Numbered from the stretch's first letter, positions 1-8,640 are shown. The stretch: DNA of 64,000 bases from Azorhizobium oxalatiphilum (GCF_014635325.1 NZ_BMCT01000004.1:1-64000); one strand, 5' to 3'. Numbers and translations are program-made. Notes: a model not told the origin generated them from the sequence alone.

Positions 1-44
1 GTGGCCGGAGCGGCCTTCCCTGAACCAGAATGTGCTCCGGCCAC
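1..44. repeat. GC-rich inverted repeat
   Basis: An 11-base arm GTGGCCGGAGC (1-11) is matched perfectly by GCTCCGGCCAC (34-44) around a 22-base loop. A related 10-base-arm palindrome with the same GTGGCCGG ends lies at 22649-22675, and both are followed by a similar A-rich/CAG sequence. It may be a REP-like palindrome or the terminator of a gene left of the window; no T run follows. Confidence 0.5.
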
Positions 45-67
45 AATCAGTTTTCAGGGCGTCAGTT

Positions 68-322
68 ATGAGCGTTGAGTCGTTTGTCGCCTTCGTTGCA
101 AAAGTTCGGGACATGCCGGTGGAGTTCGCCGCGCTCCGCGCGAGCCTGAGGAGCCCCCGGGAGCTCGTGCAATTTGCGTCGGCGATGGGACATCCGATTT
201 CATTCACCGAAGCTGAAATGCTCATCGAGCAGTCCCGAAGCGCCGAAGGTGCGGAACCACTGACTGACGAAGGTTTGGACTGCGTGAGCGCGGCAGGGTG
301 GCGGCGAAACTTTTTTAGTTGA
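68..322 (+). CDS. Nif11-like leader peptide / putative RiPP precursor
   Basis: An 84-residue protein matching the Nif11/nitrile-hydratase-type leader layout. It has an N-terminal amphipathic helix beginning MSVESFVAFVAKV, a middle segment ending GHPISFTEAEM, and an acidic segment LTDEGLDCVSAAG that resembles the leader end before a double-glycine cleavage site. The possible core after Ala-Gly (76-77) is only WRRNFFS. The ATG at 68 was chosen over an upstream in-frame ATG at 32 because the family homology begins exactly there. No modification enzyme, protease or exporter for such a peptide is found in the window. The family assignment is from motif likeness; peptide maturation is inference. 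It could equally be a degenerate or regulatory Nif11 protein with no product. Confidence 0.6.
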   Translation: MSVESFVAFVAKVRDMPVEFAALRASLRSPRELVQFASAMGHPISFTEAEMLIEQSRSAEGAEPLTDEGLDCVSAAGWRRNFFS

Positions 323-585
323 GCCGAGCGCCGTTTGAGGGCGTTTAGGTCGAGGATCCGATGTCCCCTCAACGGATCCCGGTCGGGCCGCAGCGCGCAT
401 GAATAGACCTCTCGTGCAGCGCGCGGCCCGGCCGTCACATATCATCGGAAACAATTTCTGACTTTCGGTGTTTCGGCGGGCGTGGGCCGACCTATTGTGC
501 GGTCGTGCGGCGGTTAGCGGGGACTGCTGCGCTGGATTGCCTGCCACCTCCACTCCGCGATTATTCAGCGGAATATACAATTCCG

Positions 586-855
586 ATGGACTATGACTCT
601 AAACGTGCCGCGGAGCTGATCGCGTTGAACATTGTCCTAAAGCGCTTGGAGCGACGGCTCGTCGAGGACTGGGACATGGACATCCGGGACCTTCTTAAGA
701 TCGAACATGAAGGTGCTCTCGCCGCCCTGCATGCGATGGAAATTTCTCCGCATGATCCGGCAAGAGCGACAGCGATCCGCGCTCATGCTGAATTGGTGAT
801 TGATCACATGCTGGTAAACCGGCGGGGGCCGAAATGGCCACCGGACGATCGGTAG
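586..855 (+). CDS. hypothetical protein, 89 aa
   Basis: A small, mostly helical and charged protein that I do not recognise. The ATG at 586 (MDYDSKRAAEL) is preferred over a more upstream GTG at 505, because the extra N-terminus is Pro/Leu rich and unlike the rest. No signal peptide, membrane segment or metal motif is visible; two histidine-containing helices (around 'HEGALAALHAMEIS' and 'IRAHAELVIDHML') dominate. It stands alone between unrelated genes. Coding potential is moderate. Confidence 0.45.
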   Translation: MDYDSKRAAELIALNIVLKRLERRLVEDWDMDIRDLLKIEHEGALAALHAMEISPHDPARATAIRAHAELVIDHMLVNRRGPKWPPDDR

Positions 856-976
856 CTGGCGCGTAATCAGCGACATCTCAAGGTTTTTTTGGGGGGCGTG
901 TGATCTGGAGCGCCGCCGGGCAAAAACTCGGTCTCCGGCGGCGGGGCCTCGGCTCGCTTTCCGGCCTGCGGCCTCT

Positions 977-1627
977 TCAGCGCAGTAAGCCGTCCAAGTC
1001 GAAATCGCCCCAACCTTTCAGCTGCGTCTTCTCCGGGTCGGCGCTGCCCTTGACCGTCTCGTGGGCCGGCAGCTTGCCGGCCTTCTTCAGCGCGGCCCTC
1101 TGCCTGCCGCGCCGACGGTTCTCGGCCGCCGCCAGCGTGTCCTCCTCCCGCCAGACGTCAGGCAGGTTGCGGTCGAGGATGTCTTCGATGTGGCGCGGCT
1201 CGAAGACATGAAAGGTAATCTTTCTCGCGCGGCCACGCAGCTTTACCGTGCGGGTGCCGGCGCTTTGCAGCCGACCGTCTTTAAGCCAGCGGTGGCGCTC
1301 CGCTGACTTGATTGAAAGGATGTCCTCGACCTCGCGCGGGATGATCGGCAGTTCCTCGATACCGATCAGTTTTCGGGTGATGGTGGCCGCCGTGGCCGCA
1401 TGAGGGTCGGGATCGTCTTCGGGGATGCACAACACAAGTGCTCCGTTTTCCAAGTCCACCAGTTTCCGCTCAATGGGTGACAGTTGCGCCCGCACTTCCA
1501 GAAGGATGCCGCGAGTCCGGACAACAGATCCCAATGTGGCCGCTGTGGGCAAAGGCCATTGCTGGATAAGTCTAGTGGCAGCTTTCGGTTTGGATGAGCG
1601 CGGCATGGCCTTAGAATGGCGATGCAT
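977..1627 (-). CDS. hypothetical protein, possible DNA-binding
   Basis: About 216 residues if the ATG at 1627 (MHRHSKAMPRSS) is used; ATG 1606 is an alternative. The frame stays open further upstream, but that extension is Arg/Pro rich and looks non-coding. A central segment (AERHRWLKDGRLQ, followed by a basic beta-like TRTVKLRGRARKITF) resembles the 'site-then-Trp-Leu-x-x-Gly' end of excisionase/MerR-like helix-turn-helix proteins. The C-terminus is basic and then acidic. Function is unknown; DNA binding is only suggested by the basic composition and this motif. It is convergent with the upstream small gene and shares no operon. Confidence 0.5.
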   Translation of the reverse strand: MHRHSKAMPRSSKPKAATRLIQQWPLPTAATLGSVVRTRGILLEVRAQLSPIERKLVDLENGALVLCIPEDDPDPHAATAATITRKLIGIEELPIIPREVEDILSIKSAERHRWLKDGRLQSAGTRTVKLRGRARKITFHVFEPRHIEDILDRNLPDVWREEDTLAAAENRRRGRQRAALKKAGKLPAHETVKGSADPEKTQLKGWGDFDLDGLLR

Positions 1628-2051
1628 GTTGGGCCTTTCAACTGGATGCGCCGCGCACCCCGAGAGAGTCCTCCGGCAGTAACGACCGATGGAACGGCCA
1701 CACCTGATGCGGGTGACCACTTCAATGATGCCACAAGTAGGCAGCATCGGCACTCGTGTCGGTGGCCGAACGTACGCCATCCGTGTTCGGCGCTTAGTAG
1801 CAGACGGTCTGACGTCGGCCCCCACCCGGACGTTCAGACACGCTCATGGCAATGGCTGCTTCTTGCACATGACGCACGGGACATATCCCCGATTTGAGAT
1901 CGATATAACCGCGGGCGACGAAGGGTCGGCGACCGGGCCGATATCGATGTGGTTCGATGCGGCGCGGCGTTTCTGCACCTGAAGGAGCGGGGGAGCGGCA
2001 GTTGGTGAGCTTCGGCTCTCGGCTCCAGCGGGCGCGGCAGAAGGGCTAGCA
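1628..2051. other. no gene recognised
   Basis: A 424-base stretch between two leftward genes. Overlapping short open frames exist on both strands, but none has a recognisable family, a good ribosome site or consistent composition. It presumably contains the promoter of the leftward gene ending at 977. Confidence 0.4.
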
Positions 2052-2843
2052 TCACATCTGCCCACGCGGCCGGAGGAGCGTGCTGGTAGGCAAATGCTGA
2101 GCCCGATGAGCGTCATGTCGAGCGGATGGACCCAGATAAATGGGATTGAACTCGCCAGCAACCGTGAGCCGCTCCCAGCTGCTCACTTGGATAGACCTGC
2201 CCCGCTGCGAGATTAATCCATCAGCCACGAGGCTCTTCAGCACTCTGTTCACATGAACCGGCGTGAGGCCCAGGACATCGGCGATCTGTTCCTGCGTAAG
2301 CGGGACGATAAAATCCTCTCTAGAGGCAAGTCCTGCGCGTTCTAGCCGGCAACCAAGCTCGCAAAGAAAGTGTGCCACGCGGACAGGGCCGGGGCGCGCT
2401 CCCACCGTGACCAACCATTCTCGAAAGATGGCGCCTTCTTCCAACGCCTCCTTCCATGCGGCAACGCCTACCCGAGGGCGATTTAGAATCACGTCTCGAA
2501 ACTGATGTCGACTGAACTCTGCAACGGTGATGGCGGTCGCAGCTTCGAGGTTATGGTCCGCGCGATCGAGAAAGAGATGCTGCGCATCAATGAAATCGCC
2601 GGCCATCAGCACCGCCACGATCTGTCGCTTCCCATGCGCCGTGACCTTTTGACGAAACGCCAGCCCGGACAGAAGAATGGAGCAGTAGTCGCCGGGCCGA
2701 TCAGCCTCTCGGAAAAGGAAACTCTCAGGCGGATGCGTTGTGATTGCGCAGCGCACATTGTTCAGGGCTGCCACGTCATCATCATCCAGCGGATTGCGAG
2801 CATCGAGCCTGCGCGCGATGGCCTTCATCGGATGTTCGGTCAT
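2052..2843 (-). CDS. Crp/Fnr-family transcriptional regulator
   Basis: A 263-residue regulator with an N-terminal cyclic-nucleotide-binding-like beta barrel (about residues 25-140) and a C-terminal winged helix (about 182-222). The recognition region reads LTQEQIADVLGLTPVHVNRVL followed by a wing. No Cys cluster typical of oxygen-sensing Fnr is present, so the signal is unknown; paralogues of this group are common in rhizobia and often serve stress or light responses. The C-terminal tail (about 40 residues) is longer than usual. It may start at Met6. The gene is monocistronic and lies near the Mn-catalase gene, but no operator could be assigned. Confidence 0.85.
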   Translation of the reverse strand: MTEHPMKAIARRLDARNPLDDDDVAALNNVRCAITTHPPESFLFREADRPGDYCSILLSGLAFRQKVTAHGKRQIVAVLMAGDFIDAQHLFLDRADHNLEAATAITVAEFSRHQFRDVILNRPRVGVAAWKEALEEGAIFREWLVTVGARPGPVRVAHFLCELGCRLERAGLASREDFIVPLTQEQIADVLGLTPVHVNRVLKSLVADGLISQRGRSIQVSSWERLTVAGEFNPIYLGPSARHDAHRAQHLPTSTLLRPRGQM

Positions 2844-3209
2844 GGCAACCTCTCACCGCTCTCGGTCCTACGAAGCCTTTGAACAGGATAGGCGAAAACG
2901 AGAGCGAACAAGGTCGCCAAACGGGTGAACGAGGAGACCCAGCAGGGCCACCAGCAGTATCGCCATAGAACTGAGCCGATCGAAACTCGGCGCGCACGTT
3001 GCGCAGAAGCCGTTGCGCCGGATAGCGGACGCATTGACAGCAGAAATAAAGGGCCCGCCGCAAATCCGCACACACGGTGCTAAGCTGAACTAGAATGCCA
3101 ATTCTAGCACATCGCGGGCGTTCGTCCTAAAAGCAGGTGCCCACCACGGGCCGAGCATCCGGTCAGAGGGACGGCGCGTGGCCGCCGTCCCGGATGCGGG
3201 GCAATGCCG
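2844..3209. other. intergenic region, no confident gene
   Basis: 366 bases between the Crp/Fnr gene and the Mn-catalase gene. A possible 32-codon leftward reading frame (2868-2966) would encode a hydrophobic peptide starting MAILLVALLGLLV, but no homologue or ribosome site supports it. The hairpin at 3168-3191 lies at the catalase end. Confidence 0.3.
3168..3191 (-). terminator. hairpin downstream of Mn catalase
   Basis: GGGACGGC (3168-3175) pairs with GCCGTCCC (3184-3191) around an 8-base loop, about 20 bases after the catalase stop codon. There is no strong T run on the leftward strand, so termination is uncertain. Confidence 0.35.
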
Positions 3210-4124
3210 CTAGCGGCTCTTCTTATAGAGCTTGGCGGCGATCTCGTAGAATTCTTCCGCTGTGTATTCGGGGGCGAAGGCGGAGGGCGTGCCCTCAATC
3301 TCCGCTATCTTGGCGCCATCCGGCATGCCTTCCACGACCTCCAATTCGCCCGGCGGATCGTCGGGCAGTGCCTGCTCGCCCTTACCCCAGATGCCAGCCA
3401 TTTCCTTGTAATCGGAGGGGCTGAACGTATAGAGGCGGCGGTGGATGCCTTCCTCTAGATACTTTTGGGACTCCGGTATGGCGCTGAGGGGAATCTTCGG
3501 GCAGGGCAGCATCTTTTCGATGTCGACGCCGGTGATCTTCTTCAGCGCCAGCGCATAGGCGTGGGCATGAACGCTGCCTCTTACCAGCAGATACCCGCAG
3601 ACCTCGCGTCCGGTCGGTTCGGTCATGGCTTCGTACACGCGCAGCTTGTGCAGGCGGGCGCCGCATTCCAGATGAAAATTGTGCAGCAAATCAAAAATCA
3701 CATTTCCGGTGCTTGTCACAAAATCCATGTTCCAGGAGGCACCGTTGCTGTTCATCGGCATGGCGCCACCGCCGTTTGCGAAAAACGAGGCCGCGAGGCG
3801 GATGTCCTGCATCTCTTCGAATGGCGCGGCTGAGATGTCGACGTTCTCGGTCGGATCGCCAGGGCCATTGTTCAGCATGGCCACGCCATTGCTCACCAAC
3901 TCCACATGGCCGAGCTCTTCAGCAGTGATGGCCGCGACCAAGCTGTAAAAGGGGCGCAGCTTCGACTTACTGCGGAAGTTGAAGCTCTGGAACATATAGT
4001 TGCCGAGCGTGCTCATCTCTCCGTACTTGCCGCCCAGCAGCTCCTGCAAGGCGGCCCCGGCATTTGGGTTCGGCGCGGTAGGCACCGGAATTTCGGTCTG
4101 AAGGCGATCGATCCGCATAAACAT
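3210..4124 (-). CDS. katM: manganese catalase (non-heme)
   Basis: Dismutates hydrogen peroxide using a di-manganese centre in the cytoplasm. The 304-residue protein has the ferritin-like four-helix core: a Glu-rich helix with EELGHVELV carrying the E-x-x-H metal ligands, a second ligand pair around 'HLECGARLHKLRVYE' and 'HAHAYAL', and the usual C-terminal extension ending in a long Glu/Tyr-rich tail. The start MFMRIDRLQTE at 4124 matches the family N-terminus; a longer frame up to 4217 looks non-coding. An EcfG-type promoter lies directly upstream (4160-4184), as expected for a general-stress gene. The gene is divergent from the alcohol dehydrogenase operon. Confidence 0.93.
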   Translation of the reverse strand: MFMRIDRLQTEIPVPTAPNPNAGAALQELLGGKYGEMSTLGNYMFQSFNFRSKSKLRPFYSLVAAITAEELGHVELVSNGVAMLNNGPGDPTENVDISAAPFEEMQDIRLAASFFANGGGAMPMNSNGASWNMDFVTSTGNVIFDLLHNFHLECGARLHKLRVYEAMTEPTGREVCGYLLVRGSVHAHAYALALKKITGVDIEKMLPCPKIPLSAIPESQKYLEEGIHRRLYTFSPSDYKEMAGIWGKGEQALPDDPPGELEVVEGMPDGAKIAEIEGTPSAFAPEYTAEEFYEIAAKLYKKSR

Positions 4125-4159
4125 GGCAATGCCTTTGGCTGGTATGGGCGACGTCCACC

Positions 4160-4184
4160 AACAAGGCAACCGGATGCACGTTCC
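4160..4184 (-). promoter_or_regulatory. EcfG-type (general stress sigma) promoter of katM
   Basis: On the minus strand it reads GGAAC, 16 bases, TGTT, against the consensus GGAAC-N16/17-CGTT. It ends 36 bases before the catalase start codon. One position (T for C) differs. Confidence 0.65.
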
Positions 4185-4358
4185 AACTTGGCCGCAGTGA
4201 GAGAGAATAAAATTCAAAAAAGGATGCGCCTACCTTCAATTTAGATCTGAAATTAACTTATGTTATATTTATATCTTACCTGTAATGGTGATCCTGCCAA
4301 AAGTGGAACTTTCCAACATCGAAATTCTTGAGCGGATAACAATCCGCGCGAGGGACCG

Positions 4359-5528
4359 ATGAAAGCTTTAACTTGGCATGGTAAGGGGGACATTCGCTGC
4401 GAGAGCGTTCCCGATCCCCGCATCGAAGATGGCCGTGACGCCATCATCAAGGTCACCGCCTGTGCGATCTGCGGGTCTGACCTGCACATCTACGGTGGGA
4501 TCATCCCCGGTATGGAACACGGTGATGTTCTCGGTCACGAGACGATGGGCGAGGTCGTCGAAGTGGGGTCGGCCAACAAGTCGCTGAAAGTCGGGGATCG
4601 CGTCGTCGTGCCCTTCACGATCGCCTGCGGCGAATGCTTCTTCTGCAAGCGCGGCTATTTCTCGGGATGCGAACGCTCCAACCCCAACAAGGGTGCCGCC
4701 GAGAAAATGTGGGGTTACTCCCCGGCCGGACTTTTCGGCTATTCCCACACCCTCGGCGGCTACGCCGGCGGTCAGGCAGAATATCTCCGCGTGCCCTTCG
4801 CGGATGCCGGGCCGATCAAGGTACCGGATGGGCTCACAGACGAGCAGGTGCTCTTCCTCTCCGACATCTTTCCTACCGGCTACATGGCGGCGGAGTTCTG
4901 CAACATCCAGCCGGGTGACACCATAGCCATCTGGGGCTGTGGTCCCGTGGGCCAGATGGCCATTCGCAGCGCTTTCATGCTGGGCGCCGAGCAGGTCATC
5001 GCTATCGATACGGTGCCCGAGCGCCTTGCCATGGCCAGTGCAGCTGGGGCGCTGACGCTAGATTTCCTCGATGAGGACATCTACGACCGTATCAGGGACT
5101 TGACCAACGGGCGTGGCGCCGATGCCTGCATCGATGCGGTGGGCACCGAAGCTGAGCCCAGATCCTCGGCCTACGCTATGATCGACCGGATCAAGACCGC
5201 CACCTTCATGGGCACGGATAGGCCCCATGTGCTGCGGCAGGCCATCCAGTGCTGCCGCAACTTCGGAACCGTCTCCATCGTAGGCGTTTATGGCGGCTTC
5301 CTGGACAAAATTCCCATGGGTTCCGCCATCAACCGCGGCCTGACCTTTCGAATGGCCCAGACCCCAGTCCAGCACTATCTGCCCAAGCTGCTGGAACGCA
5401 TCGAAAAGGGCGAGATCGATCCGTCCTTCGTCATCACCCATACCGCGTCCCTCGAGGACGGTCCCGACCTCTACAAGACGTTCCGCGACAAGGCGGACGG
5501 CTGCATCAAGGTCGTGCTCAAGCCGTAA
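4359..5528 (+). CDS. zinc-dependent alcohol dehydrogenase (formaldehyde-dehydrogenase-like)
   Basis: A 389-residue medium-chain dehydrogenase. The GroES-like domain carries the catalytic-zinc region ([21 protein letters not shown]) and a cluster of four cysteines ([15 protein letters not shown]) for the structural zinc. The nucleotide-binding fold has GCGPVGQ, and the following segment '[12 protein letters not shown]' fits NAD binding. The size and long insert resemble the glutathione-independent formaldehyde dehydrogenase-like group rather than short ADHs, but the substrate cannot be read from sequence. Eleven bases separate it from the downstream SDR gene, so both are probably one transcript. 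A GGAAC upstream lacks a matching -10, so I assign no stress promoter. Confidence 0.9.
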   Translation: MKALTWHGKGDIRCESVPDPRIEDGRDAIIKVTACAICGSDLHIYGGIIPGMEHGDVLGHETMGEVVEVGSANKSLKVGDRVVVPFTIACGECFFCKRGYFSGCERSNPNKGAAEKMWGYSPAGLFGYSHTLGGYAGGQAEYLRVPFADAGPIKVPDGLTDEQVLFLSDIFPTGYMAAEFCNIQPGDTIAIWGCGPVGQMAIRSAFMLGAEQVIAIDTVPERLAMASAAGALTLDFLDEDIYDRIRDLTNGRGADACIDAVGTEAEPRSSAYAMIDRIKTATFMGTDRPHVLRQAIQCCRNFGTVSIVGVYGGFLDKIPMGSAINRGLTFRMAQTPVQHYLPKLLERIEKGEIDPSFVITHTASLEDGPDLYKTFRDKADGCIKVVLKP

Positions 5529-5539
5529 GGGAGAAGACC

Positions 5540-6403
5540 ATGGCATATGCTCGCCAACTTGCTGTCGTGACAGGAGCCTCCAGCGGAATCGGCTTCGAAC
5601 TGGCTTCGCTCTGCGTGGAGCACGGCTACGATCTGATTATCGCGGCGGATGACCCTGGCATCGCAACTGCCGCTGAGCGCCTGCGGGAGCTTGGTGCCCA
5701 GGTAGAAAGCGTCGAAGCTGACCTTTCCACTACCCAGGGCGTCGATCGCCTGTATGAAGCCGTGGCGCTTACCCGGAGACCGATTGATGCCTTGCTTGCC
5801 AACGCGGGGCACGGCTTAGGTCGGGGCTTCCTTGAGCAGGATTTCGAGGCGGCCCGGCATGTGATCGACACCAACATCACCGGCACGGTCTACCTGATCC
5901 ACCGCATCGGCAAGGACATGCAGACACGTGGCGAGGGGCGCATCCTCATCACCGGATCCATTGCGGGATTCATGCCTGGCACCTTCCAGGCCGTCTACAA
6001 CGGGACGAAGGCGTTCATCGACTCCTTCTCCTGGGCACTCCGAAATGAGCTGAAGGACACCGGCGTGTCCGTGACCTGCCTGATGCCCGGGCCTACTGAC
6101 ACCGACTTCTTCGACCGCGCCGATATGCTGGACACGCAGGTGGGCCAGCAGAGGAAGGATGACCCGAAGATGGTTGCCGAGGTCGGCTTCGAAGCCATGC
6201 TCCGGGGCGACGGGGATGTGGTCGCGGGCTGGAAGAACAAGATCCAGTCGGCAATTGCGAATGTCATGCCGGCGGGAATGCTGGCCGAGCAACATCGGAA
6301 GATGGCGGAGCCCAAAACGCCCGATGGCGATCCGGCCGAGCTGCATCGAGGTGGCATCCGCTCGGAGCTTCTGCCGCACTGGACGAAACCGCCCCGCAGA
6401 TAG
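5540..6403 (+). CDS. short-chain dehydrogenase/reductase
   Basis: A 287-residue classical SDR of the YqjQ/DltE-like type. It has the nucleotide motif TGASSGIG near the N-terminus, the NAGHG motif after beta 4, catalytic Ser in 'ITGSIAGFM' and the YNGTK (YxxxK) active site. The start ATG at 5540 follows GGGAGAAG, a good ribosome site, 11 bases after the ADH stop. A C-terminal extension of about 35 residues rich in Pro/His is unusual for the family. It is probably co-expressed with the ADH, but the substrate is unknown. The small broken gene at 6451 follows on the same strand. Confidence 0.9.
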   Translation: MAYARQLAVVTGASSGIGFELASLCVEHGYDLIIAADDPGIATAAERLRELGAQVESVEADLSTTQGVDRLYEAVALTRRPIDALLANAGHGLGRGFLEQDFEAARHVIDTNITGTVYLIHRIGKDMQTRGEGRILITGSIAGFMPGTFQAVYNGTKAFIDSFSWALRNELKDTGVSVTCLMPGPTDTDFFDRADMLDTQVGQQRKDDPKMVAEVGFEAMLRGDGDVVAGWKNKIQSAIANVMPAGMLAEQHRKMAEPKTPDGDPAELHRGGIRSELLPHWTKPPRR

Positions 6404-6450
6404 CTGCTGGAGCGTCTGCTTACCCAAACGAGCCAAGAATGGAGGGTGCC

Positions 6451-6774
6451 ATGCCCCGCGGCGACAAGTCCAAATACACCGACAAGCAGGAGCGCAAGGC
6501 GGAGCATATCGCCTAGAGCTACGAGGACCGCGGCGTTTCCGAACAGGAAGCCGAACGGCGGGCGTGGGCCACCGTCAACAAGGATGACGGCGGCGGCAAA
6601 AAACCGGGTGGCTCGGGACGGGGTGCGCATACTGGCCACTCGGCTGCGCACAAGGGCGGCAAGTCCCGCGGCCCGGCGTCGGCGGCGCGCCCGGCAACCG
6701 AGCGCTCGGCCTCCGCGAAGAAAGCCGCGGCTACGCGCAAACGTAACGCCGAGACCCATAGCCACACGCATTAG
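6451..6774 (+). pseudogene. small basic 'plasmid stabilisation'-type protein interrupted by an amber codon
   Basis: The frame reads MPRGDKSKYTDKQERKAEHIA, then TAG at 6514-6516, then SYEDRGVSEQEAERRAWATV and on to a second in-frame TAG at 6772-6774 (107 sense-plus-stop codons). It matches a known small alphaproteobacterial family annotated as plasmid stabilisation protein, with the start MPRGDKSKYTDKQ, an acidic-basic helix and a long Gly/Lys/Ala-rich tail. In that family the stop position is normally Glu, so a single GAG-to-TAG change explains it. The reading frame is otherwise intact in length and composition, so decay is recent or the stop is read through. A good ribosome site (GGAGG) precedes ATG 6451. 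Confidence 0.75.
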
Positions 6775-6779
6775 GAAGA

Positions 6780-6989
6780 ATGGACATGCTCGTCCCGATC
6801 CAGATCGACGCCACGCAGGCAAAGGTACGTGGGATTCAGGAAGGCTGGTGGGCGACGACCCAGTTCGGCGAACCGATCTCCGGTCCGTACCCCACGAAGG
6901 AAGCCGCCATTGTCGCCATCGCCAAGCGCGGGGAAGACCAGCCCACGGGACGACCCGGCGAGTCAGGCCCGGCACCGGAAGGAACATGA
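6780..6989 (+). CDS. hypothetical protein, 69 aa
   Basis: A short soluble protein with an aromatic, basic middle segment (GIQEGWWATTQFGEPISGPYPTK). This resembles small proteins that follow the 'plasmid stabilisation' gene in stress islands, but I know no function. AGGAAG lies just before ATG 6780; ATG 6786 is an alternative start. The stop codon overlaps the start of the next gene (ATGA at 6986-6989), so the two are translationally coupled. Confidence 0.6.
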   Translation: MDMLVPIQIDATQAKVRGIQEGWWATTQFGEPISGPYPTKEAAIVAIAKRGEDQPTGRPGESGPAPEGT

Positions 6990-7306
6990 CGATGAACAGG
7001 CCATCCTCGGACAGCGCGCGCCTCAAGCAGCGCATCGATGCAGGCCGGACCGGCGAGAAGGTTGCGGCGCTCGACGTGGCCGCCGCGCCGCTCGGCACCG
7101 ACGATGAGGCGGCCCAGAACCGTCCTCAAGGTCACCGGGAGCGGGACGCAACCGACGGGGAGCTGATGCTGGGCCGTGCTGAAAGTCAGGAAGACAACCG
7201 CGCGCCAGCGTCCTCACAGCCTTCCGCCGGAACGTGGTACGCGATCTTGGGTGGCATGGGCGCACTGGCGGTCGTGGGCGTAACCCTGACCTATGTTTTC
7301 GCCTGA
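6986..7306 (+). CDS. hypothetical single-pass membrane protein
   Basis: 106 residues: a hydrophilic, probably disordered N-terminal 80 residues rich in Asp, Glu, Arg and Gln, then one C-terminal membrane segment (WYAILGGMGALAVVGVTLTYV). This tail-anchored layout is typical of small stress-induced envelope proteins. The start ATG overlaps the previous stop, with GGAAGGAAC upstream as ribosome site. No family is recognised. Confidence 0.6.
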   Translation: MTMNRPSSDSARLKQRIDAGRTGEKVAALDVAAAPLGTDDEAAQNRPQGHRERDATDGELMLGRAESQEDNRAPASSQPSAGTWYAILGGMGALAVVGVTLTYVFA

Positions 7307-7331
7307 GTGGCATTGTCGTGATTGATGAAGG

Positions 7332-7925
7332 CTATCGACGCCAGGCTTCGATCACGTCGTCGGCTTCGGCAACTTCCACCTGCAATGCGTAACGCTCGCT
7401 GAACAGGGTCAGCAGATACTCATGCCCTTGATCTGACGACGAACAGACGGCGTCCGCCACTACAATCGTGCGCAGTCCGAGATCGATTAGCCCCATCAGC
7501 GACGAGAGCACGCACACGTCGGTTTCGGCGCCGCTCACAATCACGCAGCCAGAGCGCGTCACAAGGGGCATTAGCTCCGGAGCGCCCAGTGCCGAGTAGG
7601 TCATCTTGTCGACCACCTTCGCCGGCGGAACGAAGCGCTCAAGCTCCGGCATCAGGCCGACCAGCCGGGGATCCATCTCCGACAGCGTCGCGGCATGCCA
7701 GCGCTGGTAATAGGCGCGCCAACGACCTGGCATCTCTTCGGGATGCTTCGGTGGAACGAAGCGTGTGAAAATCGTGCGCTCTGGACGTGCTGATACCAGT
7801 CTTTCTACCAGCGGCAGAACACGTGGCATCTAGGGCGTAAGCCATGGCCCCTCGGCAGAGAACAGCCGCTGCAAGTCGATACACAGGTGAAGTGCTGTCG
7901 AGGGGATATCTGCGATCCTGGTCAT
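7332..7925 (-). pseudogene. isochorismatase-family hydrolase interrupted by an amber codon
   Basis: The frame starts at ATG 7925 (MTRIADIPSTALHLCIDLQ), reaches TAG at 7830-7832 after GPWLTP, and continues in the same frame MPRVLPLVERL to a normal stop at 7332; 197 codons in all. It is a cysteine hydrolase with catalytic Asp (CIDLQ) before the amber and catalytic Cys (SGAETDVCVLSS) after it. The position is probably a Trp codon (TGG to TAG). Restarting at the Met after the stop would give 165 residues lacking the catalytic Asp, so that product should be inactive. The TAG lies immediately before that Met. It is convergent with the small membrane-protein operon. Confidence 0.75.
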
Positions 7926-8020
7926 CAGCAGTGTGCCTCGAGCGTCCCCCTTCAGGCACCTGCGGTATGCGGGGCCCGAAGGGGCAGATAATCAATCGAT
8001 GTGCGCGGGCAGGATGCCGA

Positions 8021-8512
8021 TCACGCCGCCTTGGCGTTCTCGCCGGACTGCGCGAGTTGAGTGAGGAGCTTGTCCGTTTTGATCTCCTCCTGGAGCGTTT
8101 CGTCCAGAAGAGCAGCCGCCTCGTCCAGACCGAGCTGGAGAGCCCACGTCTTAAGCGTTCCGTATCGGGTGATCTCGTAATGCTCGACCGCCTGTGCAGA
8201 CGAGATCAGGCCGGCATCGAGCGCCGGACTGTCGGCGAAGTCATCCATGATCTCCTTGGCCTCTTCGATGATGCCGAGGATGGCTGCGCACTGCTTGCCT
8301 CGTGCTGGCTTGCCGATCAGATCGAAGATCTTCTCCAGGCGCTCCACCTGGGTTTCCGTTTCCAGTTCGTGCGCCTCAAAGGCTTTCTTAGCCTCCGCGG
8401 ATTCAGCTCCCCGCTTCATTTTCGGCAGCGCCCGCAGAATCTGTTTCTCCGCGTAATAGATGTCCTTCAGGGTGTCGACAAACAGGTCGTGTAGTGTCTT
8501 TTCCTTGGCCAT
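8021..8512 (-). CDS. DUF892 (YciE/YciF) ferritin-like stress protein
   Basis: A 163-residue four-helix ferritin-like protein. Helix 1 has TLHDLFVDTLKDIYYAEKQIL, then LETETQVERLEKIFDLIG, then helices with SSAQAVEHYEITRYGTL and the C-terminal LDETLQEE; the Glu/His pattern matches the DUF892 family. The family is linked to osmotic and oxidative stress, but its chemistry is not established. The start MAKEKTLHD at 8512 is preferred over a frame extension to 8548. An EcfG-type promoter sits at 8544-8568. It is divergent from the GlsB/YeaQ-like gene, which has its own such promoter. Confidence 0.92.
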   Translation of the reverse strand: MAKEKTLHDLFVDTLKDIYYAEKQILRALPKMKRGAESAEAKKAFEAHELETETQVERLEKIFDLIGKPARGKQCAAILGIIEEAKEIMDDFADSPALDAGLISSAQAVEHYEITRYGTLKTWALQLGLDEAAALLDETLQEEIKTDKLLTQLAQSGENAKAA

Positions 8513-8543
8513 GATCTTGATCCTAGTGTAAATGACAAAGATC

Positions 8544-8568
8544 AACATCGCGGAGAGGCAGTCGTTCC
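8544..8568 (-). promoter_or_regulatory. EcfG-type promoter of the DUF892 gene
   Basis: Minus strand reads GGAAC, 16 bases, TGTT, starting 56 bases upstream of the start codon. Same single deviation as at katM. Confidence 0.65.
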
Positions 8569-8640
8569 AATCAAGTGGGCGTAAAATTACTTAACATTTG
8601 TTATAAATGTAGTTGCTGGCGGGGCGGGCTAAAATGCTCG

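Noticed and set aside
1689-1982. Short rightward frame in the 1628-2051 gap
   Set aside because: Low-complexity composition, no ribosome site, no family, and overlapping frames on both strands.
4308-4345. GGAAC upstream of the alcohol dehydrogenase as an EcfG site
   Set aside because: No xGTT is found at 16-18 bases distance.
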